DNA of 64,000 bases from Antedon mediterranea (GCF_964355755.1 NC_092670.1:33777795-33841794); one strand, 5' to 3'; shown: positions 36,218 to 47,971, counted from the first letter of the stretch. Numbers and translations are program-made. Notes: generated by a model not told the origin, from the sequence alone.

Positions 36218-36876
36218 AAACTAAACTAATAGGAACAAAAACCTTAAAATATATTATTGATAATTATTCGAAATTACATAACTTTACCGATTAAATAATG
36301 TGATTACTTGTAAAACCATCGATCATAGTTTGAACAAATTTGCATTTACAGTATTTGGTAACTAATACGCATATTAAAATGTTGATGACCTTATGTCAAC
36401 TGATGAAATTGACCTTATGTCAACTGATGAATTGATATTTTATTCGATCTTTTACATTGATATGATTGATTAACAGGATGAGAAAACATTCAATTTTTAT
36501 TAAATATTAGTTTTTATTTGGTTTTATAGGTACATTCTATGATTGATCAATATTGACATTTGACCATTAATCACAAGGGAATTTTTTTCATAAGGTGATT
36601 GAATAGACACCTATAATCATAAAATGTAATAAAAGACCAAATTGTGCTTAAATAAATTATATACATATACATAATACATTGTTGTAATTGGTCAATTTTG
36701 AACTTCGACCCCTTATAACTCGAAAATGCTTCCTTCCATATTCGTAATCTACGGAAAATTCGGGTCTAGAAAAGTTGGATGAAAATTTGTCCCCTTTCGG
36801 GTGGTGATTCCAACCCCCCCCCCCCCCTCCCCCACCCCCTCCTGCCACCGCACTACTATAAATTATAAGCTGTATA

Positions 36877-39718
36877 GAGTATCACGGTTTGACGTCACAA
36901 CGATAAAGGGCGCTTCATGGTTGCTAGCCAACCAAAAAATGGGTTTAACGCTACTATGTTGATAAACTGTATAGATCTGTATTTCTATCAAATTATGTAT
37001 CTTTAGCTTGATTTTTTTTTACTTAAAATATAGTTATAGAAAAAATAGATTGTTAAAGATGTATTGTCCCCCAAAAAATGAAAAATAAAGATGAAAAAGA
37101 TCAAATTTTGAATAGACCGTTTTGTAGTTAACATAAAGTTATTCACTTCCACCGAAAAAAAATCCGAAAAAAATATTGATTTCGCTTATAAAAAAATCAA
37201 AATAAGTTTACCATTTTTTCGAACTCGTCGGCTCAGAAATTAGGCCGGTAGAGCTAACTCATACATATGCATGATATGTTAATGAGCATCCACACAGCAG
37301 AGATCTGATCTAACAATGGACGATGCACGTTGTATGTACAACAACACCACCAGAGATTGACGCGACTCGACTGTGTGTGGGTTTCCCTGGCCTGATCGTA
37401 TAATATGTAAAGCTGAGCTGTTAATTTGTCGGTAAGTAGGCCTAGGCCTAGACGGTTATTTTAAATATAATAATATATATAACGCAATAATAACAGGAAG
37501 GTAAATTAATTAACTTAGCCTGGGATTTTTTCAGTTCAGGGCTAGAATAATTAATACATGCTGCTGCATATTATTACTAGGCTAGTGGCAAGCAGACTGT
37601 GACAATCGGGTCCCTGCAGAAGATGCCCAGCTAGGCCCTATACATTGTACTCTTCATAGACTGGCCTAGGCTATATGCCATCAATCTTAGCTACATTCCT
37701 AAAATACAGCCAGCTTGCTGTACCATATATATTTACAGTTGAAGCTTGTTTAACTAATTTTTATGATAAAAATAAAACAAACATTTTTCAGGGAAAATGG
37801 TTGCAATACAAGCCTGAAATTGAGAACCTTCCAGCAGCACTGTACAAGTAGACAGAGGGGAAAAGCCAGCTTAGCCATTTTACAACACAAACAAATGTTC
37901 TCTGTACTGTAGTAAGTCAAATATTTATTTTCTCTTTTTATAAGTTATAACATTATAAGTAATGTGTTTTAATTACCATAGAAAGGTAGTATACTTATTT
38001 GACTATAATATGTCAAAGTAAGCAATTTCACTAGCCCAATTTTGCACTAAATATGCATGATCTATTTTTTCCAGATTTTCATACTTTGCTTTTACTTTTT
38101 TTAAAGACGTTGATGAAGACTGGAACAGAGGTCACCCAAAGACAACAATGATAGACTCGGTATTGGAATATGATTGGATATTGCAGGAAAAATATTTCTG
38201 ACTCTCCTGCTGCATTCGGCCAATATGTTCTTGTCCAACTTGTAAAATATTGTATAATTTTTTTTGTTTTATATGTAGAGTATATTATTTTGTAAACATA
38301 ACATTCAATAAATAAAAAAAACTACTACAACAGTACACAGGATAAATTCTTTAAATTTACTTACACTTCATAATTTTACTGTAAATATTACAGTGCAAAA
38401 GGATTTAATTAATAAAATATATATATACAGTATATCTTATTGAATTCCTGTATTGTTTTTTGTGTCAATTTGTCTACTAATTATCAATGTGTTGATTGTG
38501 GCAGTAATTACGACAGCTATAGTCTTCTAAGATCGCTCACATCCATTACAAAGTGTCATTTTAATAGTAAGAAACGTTTCAATAAATTGTGAATGTTGCC
38601 ACTGTACGATACATTTTATGTTTCTCACTACTTGCTCTTATTGTTCAATCAATCAACCTAAAAAAAAAGAAATTTGTGTCAAAATATCTGCATAAAATGT
38701 TTATTTGCGGAATGTTAATTTGAACCAATTGCATTTGTTTTGATAAAGAAAATATTTTTAAAATATTGCATCAGTAAAACATTCAAAACAATATTTAGAT
38801 TTTCTTTTTTTTTATTTTCACTGCCGAATAGATAGTTGAAATCTTTAAAAATTAAACCAATTCATCATGATAGAAACAAAAATACATCCCTTCTGGTGGT
38901 GGTCTACTGTAGCCCTAGCTAGCAGTGTACTGCCTAGGCCTACTACACTCTACTTCTAGAGACAGAAGTAGGCAGCAGTTAGGCTACTCGAGACTGTCAG
39001 TAGTGCTAGTAGTACTGTAGTAGTAGACTAGTAGTACAGTAGCAGCAAATTCGGGCCTAGCTAGGTCTCTCCTGTTAGCGAAACAAAAACTCACCTAAAT
39101 GAATAAGATTCAACATCAAAGTTACCAACTGTAATTCTAACTTAGCATTCTGCTAGCTATAGTCTTCGTGTTTTCTTCTTCAAGATTCGTCTCGCATCAC
39201 TACTCGACTCTCTCGCACGCATGCATTGCTATCGTTGTTGGCTGTTGATTTGGAAAGCATCATCATCCACATGATGTATCCATACAATATGAATATTTAT
39301 GAGCTAACTCAGGTCAAGGGTTAAATTAAACCAGAACACATTTGTCTTCCAGACAAATATCTTCCGGTTGGTTAATTTTTGCATTAAATTGCGATTTTCC
39401 CGTGTAACAAATTATTTTTTTCAATCCAAATTGAGGTCAAAGTGAATAACTTTTATGTGCAATTAAAATGGCCTATTCAACAAAAATATTGTTTTTTTTC
39501 AGGGGGACAATACATCTTTAAAAACAAATAATTAGTGATGTTTTGAAATTTTAATTTGTTTTTATTAAAAATTATTAAGTTTTAAAATGACTACTTCAAT
39601 AAGCCTATTCCAAACCATTCGTGACTCAGGCAGGTTGAACCAAGGTTGAACGTATTTTTTGGTTGGCTAGCAACCACGCAGCACCACCTACCGTCGTGAC
39701 GTCAACACCGTGATACTC
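36877..39718. mobile_element. TATA-flanked MITE split by a TTAA element, unit 3
   Basis: Same MITE as 5279-5656, with ends GAGTATCACGG and CCGTGATACTC. It is interrupted at its internal TTAA by the element at 37057-39517; removing that and one TTAA leaves 377 bp. Confidence 0.85.
37057..39517. mobile_element. TTAA-target DNA transposon, 2461 bp, nested
   Basis: Ends AGATGTATTGTCCCCC and GGGGGACAATACATCT, flanked by TTAA (37053-37056, 39518-39521). The empty site in unit 1 reads GATTGTTAAAAACAAAT. Inverted similarity extends about 100 bp inward. TTAA targets point to the Kolobok or piggyBac superfamilies. There is no long ORF. Exon-like stretches exist (37791-37911, between TTTTCAG and GTAAGT; 38075-38201, reading on to FKDVDEDWNRGHPKTT and a TGA), followed by AATAAA near 38307, so it may carry a captured transcript unit or transposase remnants. 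Not recognised. Confidence 0.8.
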
Positions 39719-39788
39719 TATAATTATTAATAGTCATTGGAAAAGAACAAGTTCTTCATATTGATTGACATTTTTTTCATTCTTTTAG

Positions 39789-40161
<373 letters not shown>

Positions 40162-40492
40162 TGACACATGTACTGGTTATTAGTTATACAATTATTTTAC
40201 TAAGCCAAAAACTGGCGTACTGATCTGTTGACAGCGCGGGGTGCAAACGTTTTAAAAGACGTCAACCTATATCACCAAAAAAGTGAAAACAAATGGAAAT
40301 TAAACTATAAATTCCAGTACATTAGCAACATAAATCTAGTATGTAAAAGTGTAGTTACGTGTCATATGGCTATCAACGTTTTGTGCCATAAACAAATTTG
40401 CAAAAGATGTCGCCATTTTTGTGCCCATTGCTGAGCCATGAATTTGGAGGTAATAAATAAAAATTGTTGTTGGTTAAAAGCTAATATATGTA

Positions 40493-41566
40493 TGTGGGGA
40501 TTAATCTAATCATGTGATAATTAAATACTGCCCCCTATAATTGTAACAGTCTTTTTCAAATGATTTGCTTTCTTTTGTATTCATGAACCGGTCAAGGAAG
40601 CAGATAGTTTTGTCTCTTACTTAATTAAAGATCTGATTAAAAGGTAATTACTCTACTTTTTACATATATTACTTTGTTATACATTTATAAGATTCTGTTA
40701 TGTTTAAGAAACATTAATGTTGTATTTTAAGATGATTGCATTCATAGGCCTAGACATTTGTTTTGGGTTAACCTTGACTCATGGAATGTGCAGTTAGGAA
40801 GCCTATTGAATAGTATTGTGTTACAATCTTTGAACTAGGATTTTATGCCATATAATGTTATAATATATACTTTTGTGATAAACCTTCTTTGTATTAACAA
40901 AATATGTTTAGATAGATTTAGTAATGTTTAGTTTATAGAAGATAGTTTCTAGTTAACAGTTTGTATAAAATAGTTCATCCTACAGTTCACACTTGATTAA
41001 TTTGTACACACGAGGCTACCATGCTCGTGATAGATCGTCATGTAGTGCGCCCTCTATTTATCATACAAAATGGCTGCGCCCATGGATTTGTTATTGTTTA
41101 TATATTTTACACAAACCTAAGATTATAACTCCTTGATTCAATGAATAGACTAAGTTTAGTATTCAAATAGTGTGAGTAAATTCCAACATGCATTTATTCT
41201 AGTAATATAATAGTAATATTCAGGCACTTATGATGCAATTGTGTAGGTAATTAATTAGGTATTTGTATACTCTAACAAAGTATACAGAGGCTGTTTAGGT
41301 AGACGTGCCGTTTGACGTAATAGTCGCAGTCCTCAGAGAGAATCCTTTTTATTAGAGTCGCCTGTTAAGTGAGGTCGTTACTAAGAATTGGCTTGTATTT
41401 TAGAATATTATTTACTTTTGTTTCTCATTGTATTTATTTTGTGGTTTTCAGGACCATACTGATCTCTATTATGCTAAAACAAATTAAAACCAAATACACC
41501 ACCGGACCGTGGTAAAAGTGAGAAAAGGCGTGTTTTTCCTTTTGTGTTGTCGTCCACATCCTTACA
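40493..41566 (+). repeat. 5' LTR (1074 bp)
   Basis: Begins TGTGGGGATTAATC and ends CACATCCTTACA, a TG...CA structure. Should carry promoter and poly(A) functions; no convincing TATA box stands out. Confidence 0.95.
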
Positions 41567-41569
41567 ATT

Positions 41570-41586
41570 TGGTGTCAGAAGTGGGA
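41570..41586 (+). other. Primer-binding site
   Basis: TGGTGTCAGAAGTGGGA, three bases inside the 5' LTR; begins TGG as expected for pairing with a tRNA CCA end. It resembles the tRNA-Leu type used by some animal gypsy elements, but the tRNA match was not tested. Confidence 0.75.
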
Positions 41587-41624
41587 TCGTGGATCGTATT
41601 TGGCTTTAACATTAGAGATCAGTG

Positions 41625-42548
41625 ATGGCAAGCAAGGCATCGTTGCGAGATGTGCAGAGGACGGTTGATGAGCTAAGAGCCGAACTAGAAGCAACTAGGC
41701 GTGCTGCCCATGGGAATGGAAACACAGTATATGTTCTCCCAGAGAAGAAGATGAGACACTTTGTGGGAGCCGAAGGGGAATGTGTAGAGTCCTTTGTTGA
41801 AGACATCAAGGCAGCTATAAAAGTCAGAAAACTGCGAGGACAGAATGCAGCTGATTTTGTTGTTTCTCACCTAGAAGGCGCCGCACGAAGAGAAATTAGG
41901 CATCGTCCACGGGTAGCAGATGACTCGGAGCTAATACTTAGGACCTTACAAGATACCTTTGGCGAGCGGATGTCACTAAATACCATTATGAGGCAGATAT
42001 ATAATGCCATTCAGAAGAGAGGACAATCCATTTCGGATTATGCATTCGTTTTGCTAGGATTTTCAGAGAAGTTGGGTAGAATTCCAAATGCTCCAGATCC
42101 TGAACGAACAATTCGAGACCAGTTTTGTGAGGGTTTAGCCGATAGCGTGTTACGAAGAGAGCTGAAAAAGATGTTAAAGGACGATCCAGGTGTTACTTTC
42201 TTTAGGTTAAGGGATTGGGCGATGGATATGGAGGAGGAAGATGGCCTTCATCGAAAACCTGTAAAAGCTTATTCTTACGTCACCGAAGCAGATGATCAGA
42301 TTTTGAAAACATTAGAAAATCTCTCGCTGGCAGTAAAGATGCAAACGGAGATTACAGAAGACATTCGTAATAAACAGGAAGAATTCACTAACCGGCTAGA
42401 AAAGTTAGAGAACCAATCCAAAGAAAGAACACAGAGAAAATCTACAAGGCGAGACAAATCCACTGTTCAGTGTCACCGATGTAAACAGATGGGACATTAT
42501 GCTAGCGAATGCCCTAGTCCATGTGTAGTATCGAGTTCGGAAAACTAA
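41625..42548 (+). CDS. Gag polyprotein of the LTR retrotransposon
   Basis: 307 residues from the ATG at 41625 (the preceding GTG is not needed). The N-terminal part has a coiled-coil-like stretch near residues 5-25. The middle (about 50-200) resembles the retrotransposon Gag capsid region with LEGAARREI, LRTLQDTFGER and ISDYAFVLL patterns. A single CCHC zinc knuckle, CHRCKQMGHYASEC, lies near residue 282 and should bind nucleic acid. The stop at 42546-42548 overlaps pol by about 28-31 bases in the -1 frame. Intact, consistent with a young element. Confidence 0.92.
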   Translation: MASKASLRDVQRTVDELRAELEATRRAAHGNGNTVYVLPEKKMRHFVGAEGECVESFVEDIKAAIKVRKLRGQNAADFVVSHLEGAARREIRHRPRVADDSELILRTLQDTFGERMSLNTIMRQIYNAIQKRGQSISDYAFVLLGFSEKLGRIPNAPDPERTIRDQFCEGLADSVLRRELKKMLKDDPGVTFFRLRDWAMDMEEEDGLHRKPVKAYSYVTEADDQILKTLENLSLAVKMQTEITEDIRNKQEEFTNRLEKLENQSKERTQRKSTRRDKSTVQCHRCKQMGHYASECPSPCVVSSSEN

Positions 42549-45500
42549 CATCACCCAGCTACAAGAGCCGTGTCCTGGGTGAGTGTGAGAGTGAAAATGG
42601 CTCAGTGGAGCCCAACGTATCTAATTTAATTGGAACCTGTCCAACTGTAAATATCAAACTATTTGGGAGACAAGTGGAAGCGATACTAGACACCGGTTCT
42701 CAAGTTACCACATTGTCTGAAGACTACTTCCATGAACATTTCAACCATATCTCATTGGAAAAGCTAAATTGGCTTACAATTCGGGCTGCAAATGGGTCAT
42801 CTATACCCTATGCAGGTTATTTCATATCCGACATCGAGTTGAACGGAGCGGTTATTTCGAACTGTGGTATACTAGTAGTAAAGACGTCAACTAGGTTTCC
42901 AATGTTATTGGGGATGAATGTCATCAAACACTTCACATCTGACATAGAGAAGCAACTTAATTTTACCAAACCACCAATCAATCTGTCGCAAGCCATTCAA
43001 GGCTTATTACGAGTTGATATACCAAAAAGCCTAGTCGTTCCACCTACAAGCGCTATTTACGTTCCAGTAACTGGTCCTATGTGCTCCGAGAGTGAAGTGC
43101 TCATAGAACCAATCGAAAATACTCCGAAAGGACTTGTCACCAGTTGTTCCCTGGCAAGTATAAAGAATGGACGCCTTAATGTACAAGTAGTAAATGTAAC
43201 TGATGAGGTGATATGGCTGAAACCGAGAACACCTGTTGGTAAAGTTCAAACTGTTGTTATGGTCGACGATGGAAGTGTGTGTATGGACAGAATCAGCGTG
43301 GATAGTAATGATGTATATTCTCTATCTCTGGAAACATCCTGTAAAGAACAAGTTTTTAAACAGCTTTGGAATGGACTAAGCAATGAAGAAGAAAAATCAG
43401 CTAAAGCCTTTCTGTTAAAGCATGCAGATATATTTGCTGAAAATGATGAAGACCTTGGCCATACAGATAAAGTAAAGCACCCCATTCAACTTTCCGATGA
43501 AACTCCAATCAAACAGCCATATCGGCGCATACCACCATCACAATTGGAAGAAGTACGAGAGCATATTAGGAAGTTGCTGAAGAAAAATGTTATTCGAGAG
43601 AGTACCAGTCCGTTTGCCTCGCCAATTGTTCTTGTTCGTAAACCAGATGGTTCATTAAGATTGTGCGTTGATTATCGCCAGTTAAATAAGAAGACAATCA
43701 AAGATAGTTATCCCATTCCACGTATTGATGAGTCTTTGGATGCTCTTCATGGCGCTAAATGGTTCACTTCAATTGACTTAATTTCCGGTTATCATCAGAT
43801 AGAAATGGAAGACAAAGACAGAATAAAAACCAGTTTCACTACTCCTTTTGGATTATTTGAATATAACCGTATGCCATTTGGACTGTGCAACGCTCCTGGC
43901 ACTTTTCAACGACTTATGCAAGCCTGTCTTCGTGATAAATTTTTCAAATCCGTTTTGTGTTATTTAGATGACATACTGATTTATTCTAGTAGTTTTGAGG
44001 ATCATCTAGAACACCTTGATGTTGTTTTCAATCGACTACGAGAATTTGGACTGAAGATAAAACCAAGTAAATGTGACTTATTTTGTCCAAAAGTTAAATA
44101 TCTAGGACATATTGTAACCAGAGATGGAGTTGCAGCAGATCCAGAAAAGCTGACTGCAGTAAAAGATTGGCCTGTACCTTCCACTGTGAAAGAGTTGCGT
44201 TCATTTTTAGGTTTTTGTTCGTTTTACCGACGATTTGTACCTGGTTTCTCGCAGATAGCTGGACCTCTACACAACCTAGTTGCAGAGTCTTTGAAAGAGA
44301 TTAAGGAGAAGAAATTTGTTAATTTTAAATGGAGGCCCAAACACCAAAGTGCATTTGAGGTGTTGAAGACCAAGCTCTGTTCAGAACCAGTACTTGCTTA
44401 TGCAGATTTTACCTTGCCTTTCGAAGTAGAAATAGATGCATCATTTATTGGGTTGGGAGCGGTGTTGTCACAAGTACAGGATGGGAAAAGACGTGTAATC
44501 GCATATGCAAGCCGAACGTTACGAGGTGCAGAACGAAATATGAAAAAGTATTCTAGTATGAAGCTGGAGATGCTGGGAATGAAGTGGGCAATTTCAGACA
44601 AGTTTCGTGATTATCTTTTAGGAACCAAATTTATTGTGTTTACAGACAATAATCCGTTGGCTCACCTTAACTCTGCCAAGTTAGATGCAGTTAGTCAGCG
44701 ATGGATTAGCGAGTTGTCATCTTTTAATTTTGAAGTTCATTACAAGCCGGGGAAAAACAATCAAGCAGCAGACGCTCTATCTCGAAGAGCTCACAGAGAA
44801 GACCCCGTTATAACTTCCGAAGACTTCCGACAGACAGCTGGAATGACCAGTCTCCCTGAATGTTTAGCTAATCACAATTCCAGTTCTATAAACATCCAAA
44901 CACATGTACAAGCACTCAAGGCGGTACCCGTATTTCCTGGCTACGACAACCAACAGCTGGCTGAATTTCAACGGAAAGATTCATCCATTGCAAGACTTTG
45001 GCACTACATTAGTCTCAACCGTAAACCTAACCCTGACGAGAGAAGCAATGAAACCGAGGAAGTTCGACTACTTCTACGACAGTTAGATCGTATACAAGTC
45101 AGAGATGATCTACTTTACCGAGTGAGTGCTGATGGCGACCAGTGGCAATTCATTCTACCTGACGTATTAAGAGAAGATGTCATGAAAGCCTGTCATGATC
45201 AAACAGGTCACCAAGGAGCAAACCGAACTTTAGGTTTAATACGCAAACGTTGTTTCTGGCCGAAGATGTTTGAGAACATAACTTCATGGTGTGAACAGTG
45301 TGACCGATGTTCAAAGGCTAAAGTTGGTCCTAAAGTCCGGGAACCGTTAAGAAGTATCGTCGCTTCAAAACCAAATGAAGTTGTTGCTGTTGACTTTACT
45401 TTACTTGAGAAGGACTCTACCGGAAAAGAAAACGTGCTCGTGATCACCGATGTCTTCTCCAAGTACACATTAGCTGTTGCAACCAAAAACCAAACCGCAG

Positions 45501-46252
45501 AGACAACAGCAAAGATACTGGTAAGGGAATGGTTCACCAAGTTTGGTATTCCTCAAAGACTCTACTCCGACCAGGGACGGAATTTTGAATCTTCACTTAT
45601 TCGTTCACTTTGTACAATGTATGGAGTAACCAAGACAAGAACAACACCGTACCATCCTGAGGGAAACGGACAAAAAGAACGATTCAACAGAACTCTGCAT
45701 GATCTATTGAAATCACTACCAAGCAATCAGAAACGAAGATGGTCCGAACATTTGCCTGAAGTACTTTATGCCTACAATGTAGCTGAACATTCATCAACTG
45801 GCTTTTCTCCATTCTTCTTGATGTTTGGAAGACAACCTAAACTACCTATCGATTTTCTGTTAAATAACCACACAGAACAAATAGTAGCGGTACCTGAAGA
45901 GATAAATGATTGGTTAGCCTCGAGTATGGAAACCATGAAGATGACGTATGAGAAAGCAGGGGAGCGTCTCAAACAGGAAGCAGAGAACCGGAAGAAGATC
46001 TACGACCAGAAAGCTAAAGAGAAACCGTTGGCAACGGGTACAAAAGTCTTTACCAAGTCGCATCCACTAGGGAGACACAAGATTGCTGATGAATGGGACC
46101 CAGCAATTTTTGAAATTATATCCAGACCTGGAGGTAACACTTCTTACACTGTTAAACGTGCAGATGGTACTGGTGGAGAGAGAACTGTTCATCGTCGCGA
46201 AATAAAACCATGTCCTTTGGTGTACCAACAACCAGAGCAAGAAAATCAATAA
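42521..46252 (+). CDS. Pol polyprotein of the LTR retrotransposon
   Basis: 1243 residues, uninterrupted. Protease active site DTGS at about residue 57; reverse transcriptase with LVRKPDGSLRLCVDYRQLNK and the YLDD catalytic box at 481-484; RNase H with FTDNNPL at about 708; integrase with the HHCC finger from about 892 and a DDE triad at about 958, 1017 and 1053 (35 residues between the last two, as usual). The C-terminal end has a GPY/F-like beta domain. The frame is -1 relative to gag and is open only from 42518, so expression is by -1 frameshifting or from the ATG at 42521. All catalytic residues are present, so it may be active. A tail continues in frame past the TAA. Confidence 0.95.
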   Translation: MCSIEFGKLTSPSYKSRVLGECESENGSVEPNVSNLIGTCPTVNIKLFGRQVEAILDTGSQVTTLSEDYFHEHFNHISLEKLNWLTIRAANGSSIPYAGYFISDIELNGAVISNCGILVVKTSTRFPMLLGMNVIKHFTSDIEKQLNFTKPPINLSQAIQGLLRVDIPKSLVVPPTSAIYVPVTGPMCSESEVLIEPIENTPKGLVTSCSLASIKNGRLNVQVVNVTDEVIWLKPRTPVGKVQTVVMVDDGSVCMDRISVDSNDVYSLSLETSCKEQVFKQLWNGLSNEEEKSAKAFLLKHADIFAENDEDLGHTDKVKHPIQLSDETPIKQPYRRIPPSQLEEVREHIRKLLKKNVIRESTSPFASPIVLVRKPDGSLRLCVDYRQLNKKTIKDSYPIPRIDESLDALHGAKWFTSIDLISGYHQIEMEDKDRIKTSFTTPFGLFEYNRMPFGLCNAPGTFQRLMQACLRDKFFKSVLCYLDDILIYSSSFEDHLEHLDVVFNRLREFGLKIKPSKCDLFCPKVKYLGHIVTRDGVAADPEKLTAVKDWPVPSTVKELRSFLGFCSFYRRFVPGFSQIAGPLHNLVAESLKEIKEKKFVNFKWRPKHQSAFEVLKTKLCSEPVLAYADFTLPFEVEIDASFIGLGAVLSQVQDGKRRVIAYASRTLRGAERNMKKYSSMKLEMLGMKWAISDKFRDYLLGTKFIVFTDNNPLAHLNSAKLDAVSQRWISELSSFNFEVHYKPGKNNQAADALSRRAHREDPVITSEDFRQTAGMTSLPECLANHNSSSINIQTHVQALKAVPVFPGYDNQQLAEFQRKDSSIARLWHYISLNRKPNPDERSNETEEVRLLLRQLDRIQVRDDLLYRVSADGDQWQFILPDVLREDVMKACHDQTGHQGANRTLGLIRKRCFWPKMFENITSWCEQCDRCSKAKVGPKVREPLRSIVASKPNEVVAVDFTLLEKDSTGKENVLVITDVFSKYTLAVATKNQTAETTAKILVREWFTKFGIPQRLYSDQGRNFESSLIRSLCTMYGVTKTRTTPYHPEGNGQKERFNRTLHDLLKSLPSNQKRRWSEHLPEVLYAYNVAEHSSTGFSPFFLMFGRQPKLPIDFLLNNHTEQIVAVPEEINDWLASSMETMKMTYEKAGERLKQEAENRKKIYDQKAKEKPLATGTKVFTKSHPLGRHKIADEWDPAIFEIISRPGGNTSYTVKRADGTGGERTVHRREIKPCPLVYQQPEQENQ

Positions 46253-46255
46253 CCA

Positions 46256-46465
46256 ATGTCCTATGTGTTCGGTAACTCACAGTCCGATTCTGATGGCGTT
46301 AGTTCAGACGATACACCTCGACGCAGCATCCGACTAAGGAAGAAGTTTAATCAAAGATGTCAATCAGTACATGGATCCAATGATATGCTCAACCAACGTC
46401 TAGTTAATATTAATGATATTTTGATAAGTGTGCGTACCAAATGTAAAATGTTTCTGCATATTTAG
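46256..46465 (+). CDS. Basic tail in frame with pol, after a single TAA
   Basis: 69 residues in the same frame as pol, separated by TAA CCA. An acidic Ser/Asp-rich stretch is followed by RRSIRLRKKF, the kind of acidic-then-basic tail often found at the end of gypsy Pol proteins. It may be the original C-terminus of integrase cut off by a nonsense change, or made by stop-codon readthrough. The ATG at 46256 could also start it independently. Confidence 0.5.
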   Translation: MSYVFGNSQSDSDGVSSDDTPRRSIRLRKKFNQRCQSVHGSNDMLNQRLVNINDILISVRTKCKMFLHI

Positions 46466-46517
46466 TGTAATCTTACATTTTATTTCATAATATTAAGTTT
46501 GAGGACAAACTCGGCTT

Positions 46518-46528
46518 AAACAGGGGAG
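46518..46528 (+). other. Polypurine tract
   Basis: AAACAGGGGAG directly before the 3' LTR, the expected plus-strand primer site. Confidence 0.85.
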
Positions 46529-47625
46529 TGTGGGGATTAATCTAATCATGTGATAATTAAATACTGCCCCCTATAGGTGTTACTGCCCCCTATAATTGTA
46601 ACAGTCTTTTTCAAATGATTTGCTTTCTTTTGTATTCATGAACCGGTCAAGGAAGCAGATAGTTTTGTCTCTTACTTAATTAAAGATCTGATTAAAAGGT
46701 AATTACTCTACTTTTTACATATATTACTTTGTTATACATTTATAAGATTCTGTTATGTTTAAGAAACATTAATGTTGTATTTTAAGATGATTGCATTCAT
46801 AGGCCTAGACATTTGTTTTGGGTTAACCTTGACTCATGGAATGTGCAGTTAGGAAGCCTATTGAATAGTATTGTGTTACAATCTTTGAACTAGGATTTTA
46901 TGCCATATAATGTTATAATATATACTTTTGTGATAAACCTTCTTTGTATTAACAAAATATGTTTAGATAGATTTAGTAATGTTTAGTTTATAGAAGATAG
47001 TTTCTAGTTAACAGTTTGTATAAAATAGTTCATCCTACAGTTCACACTTGATTAATTTGTACACACGAGGCTACCATGCTCGTGATAGATCGTCATGTAG
47101 TGCGCCCTCTATTTATCATACAAAATGGCTGCGCCCATGGATTTGTTATTGTTTATATATTTTACACAAACCTAAGATTATAACTCCTTGATTCAATGAA
47201 TAGACTAAGTTTAGTATTCAAATAGTGTGAGTAAATTCCAACATGCATTTATTCTAGTAATATAATAGTAATATTCAGGCACTTATGATGCAATTGTGTA
47301 GGTAATTAATTAGGTATTTGTATACTCTAACAAAGTATACAGAGGCTGTTTAGGTAGACGTGCCGTTTGACGTAATAGTCGCAGTCCTCAGAGAGAATCC
47401 TTTTTATTAGAGTCGCCTGTTAAGTGAGGTCGTTACTAAGAATTGGCTTGTATTTTAGAATATTATTTACTTTTGTTTCTCATTGTATTTATTTTGTGGT
47501 TTTCAGGACCATACTGATCTCTATTGTTATGCTAAAAACAAATTAAAACCAAATACACCACCGGACCGTGGTAAAAGTGAGAAAAGGCGTGTTTTTCCTT
47601 TTGTGTTGTCGTCCACATCCTTACA
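46529..47625 (+). repeat. 3' LTR (1097 bp)
   Basis: Matches the 5' LTR. The length difference is a 19-bp partial duplication around ACTGCCCCCTATA near 46562-46585 and a few bases near 47526. Confidence 0.95.
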
Positions 47626-47898
47626 TGTATATATATATATATCGTTTCAAATTAATTAATTAAATTTCAGTGTATCACCGGGCAGTTTCAAATTAATGTT
47701 CATTGCCTAATGTGTTTATATATATAAAAGTATTTCTTTGGAGATCCCGCCTCGTGAATAAAAATACTGAAAGATGAGGGCGTATCAATTTGATCTCTGG
47801 TGCGCGTGCGTACAACTGAGAACTAGTGCTGTTCCGCCGTACCACGCCGAGAATGTTAAAGAGTCGCTATCCAATCGAGTTTGAACAATACCATGAAA

Positions 47899-47971
47899 GC
47901 CCCAGTGGTCTAATGGTTAGGACATCTGCATATCAAGCAGGCGGCTACTGTATTTGAATATCAATTTCAAG
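47899..47971 (+). other. tRNA-like sequence, unit 3
   Basis: Third copy of the sequence at 6709-6781. Confidence 0.55.

Larger units (their letters stand above)
40493..47625 (+). mobile_element. Complete Ty3/gypsy LTR retrotransposon
   Basis: Two LTRs, a primer-binding site, gag, pol and a polypurine tract in canonical order, flanked by a 4-bp TGTA duplication (40489-40492, 47626-47629). The target was the AT microsatellite next to psi-B; units 1 and 2 show the empty site. By eye the LTRs differ only by small indels, so the insertion is recent. Protease-RT-RNase H-integrase order with a GPY/F-like tail and no chromodomain; clade not assigned. No env ORF. Confidence 0.95.

Noticed and set aside
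37317-37450. A first exon (MDDARCMYNN...) and multi-exon gene within the TTAA element
   Set aside because: The reading frame meets a stop before the donor-like GTAAGT, and joining the later exon-like blocks gives an immediate stop.
45208-45540. Minus-strand ORFs inside pol and LINE ORF2
   Set aside because: Shadows of the strongly supported plus-strand coding frames.
46256-47625. An env-like gene in the LTR retrotransposon
   Set aside because: Only a 69-codon basic tail lies between pol and the 3' LTR; no membrane or signal segment.
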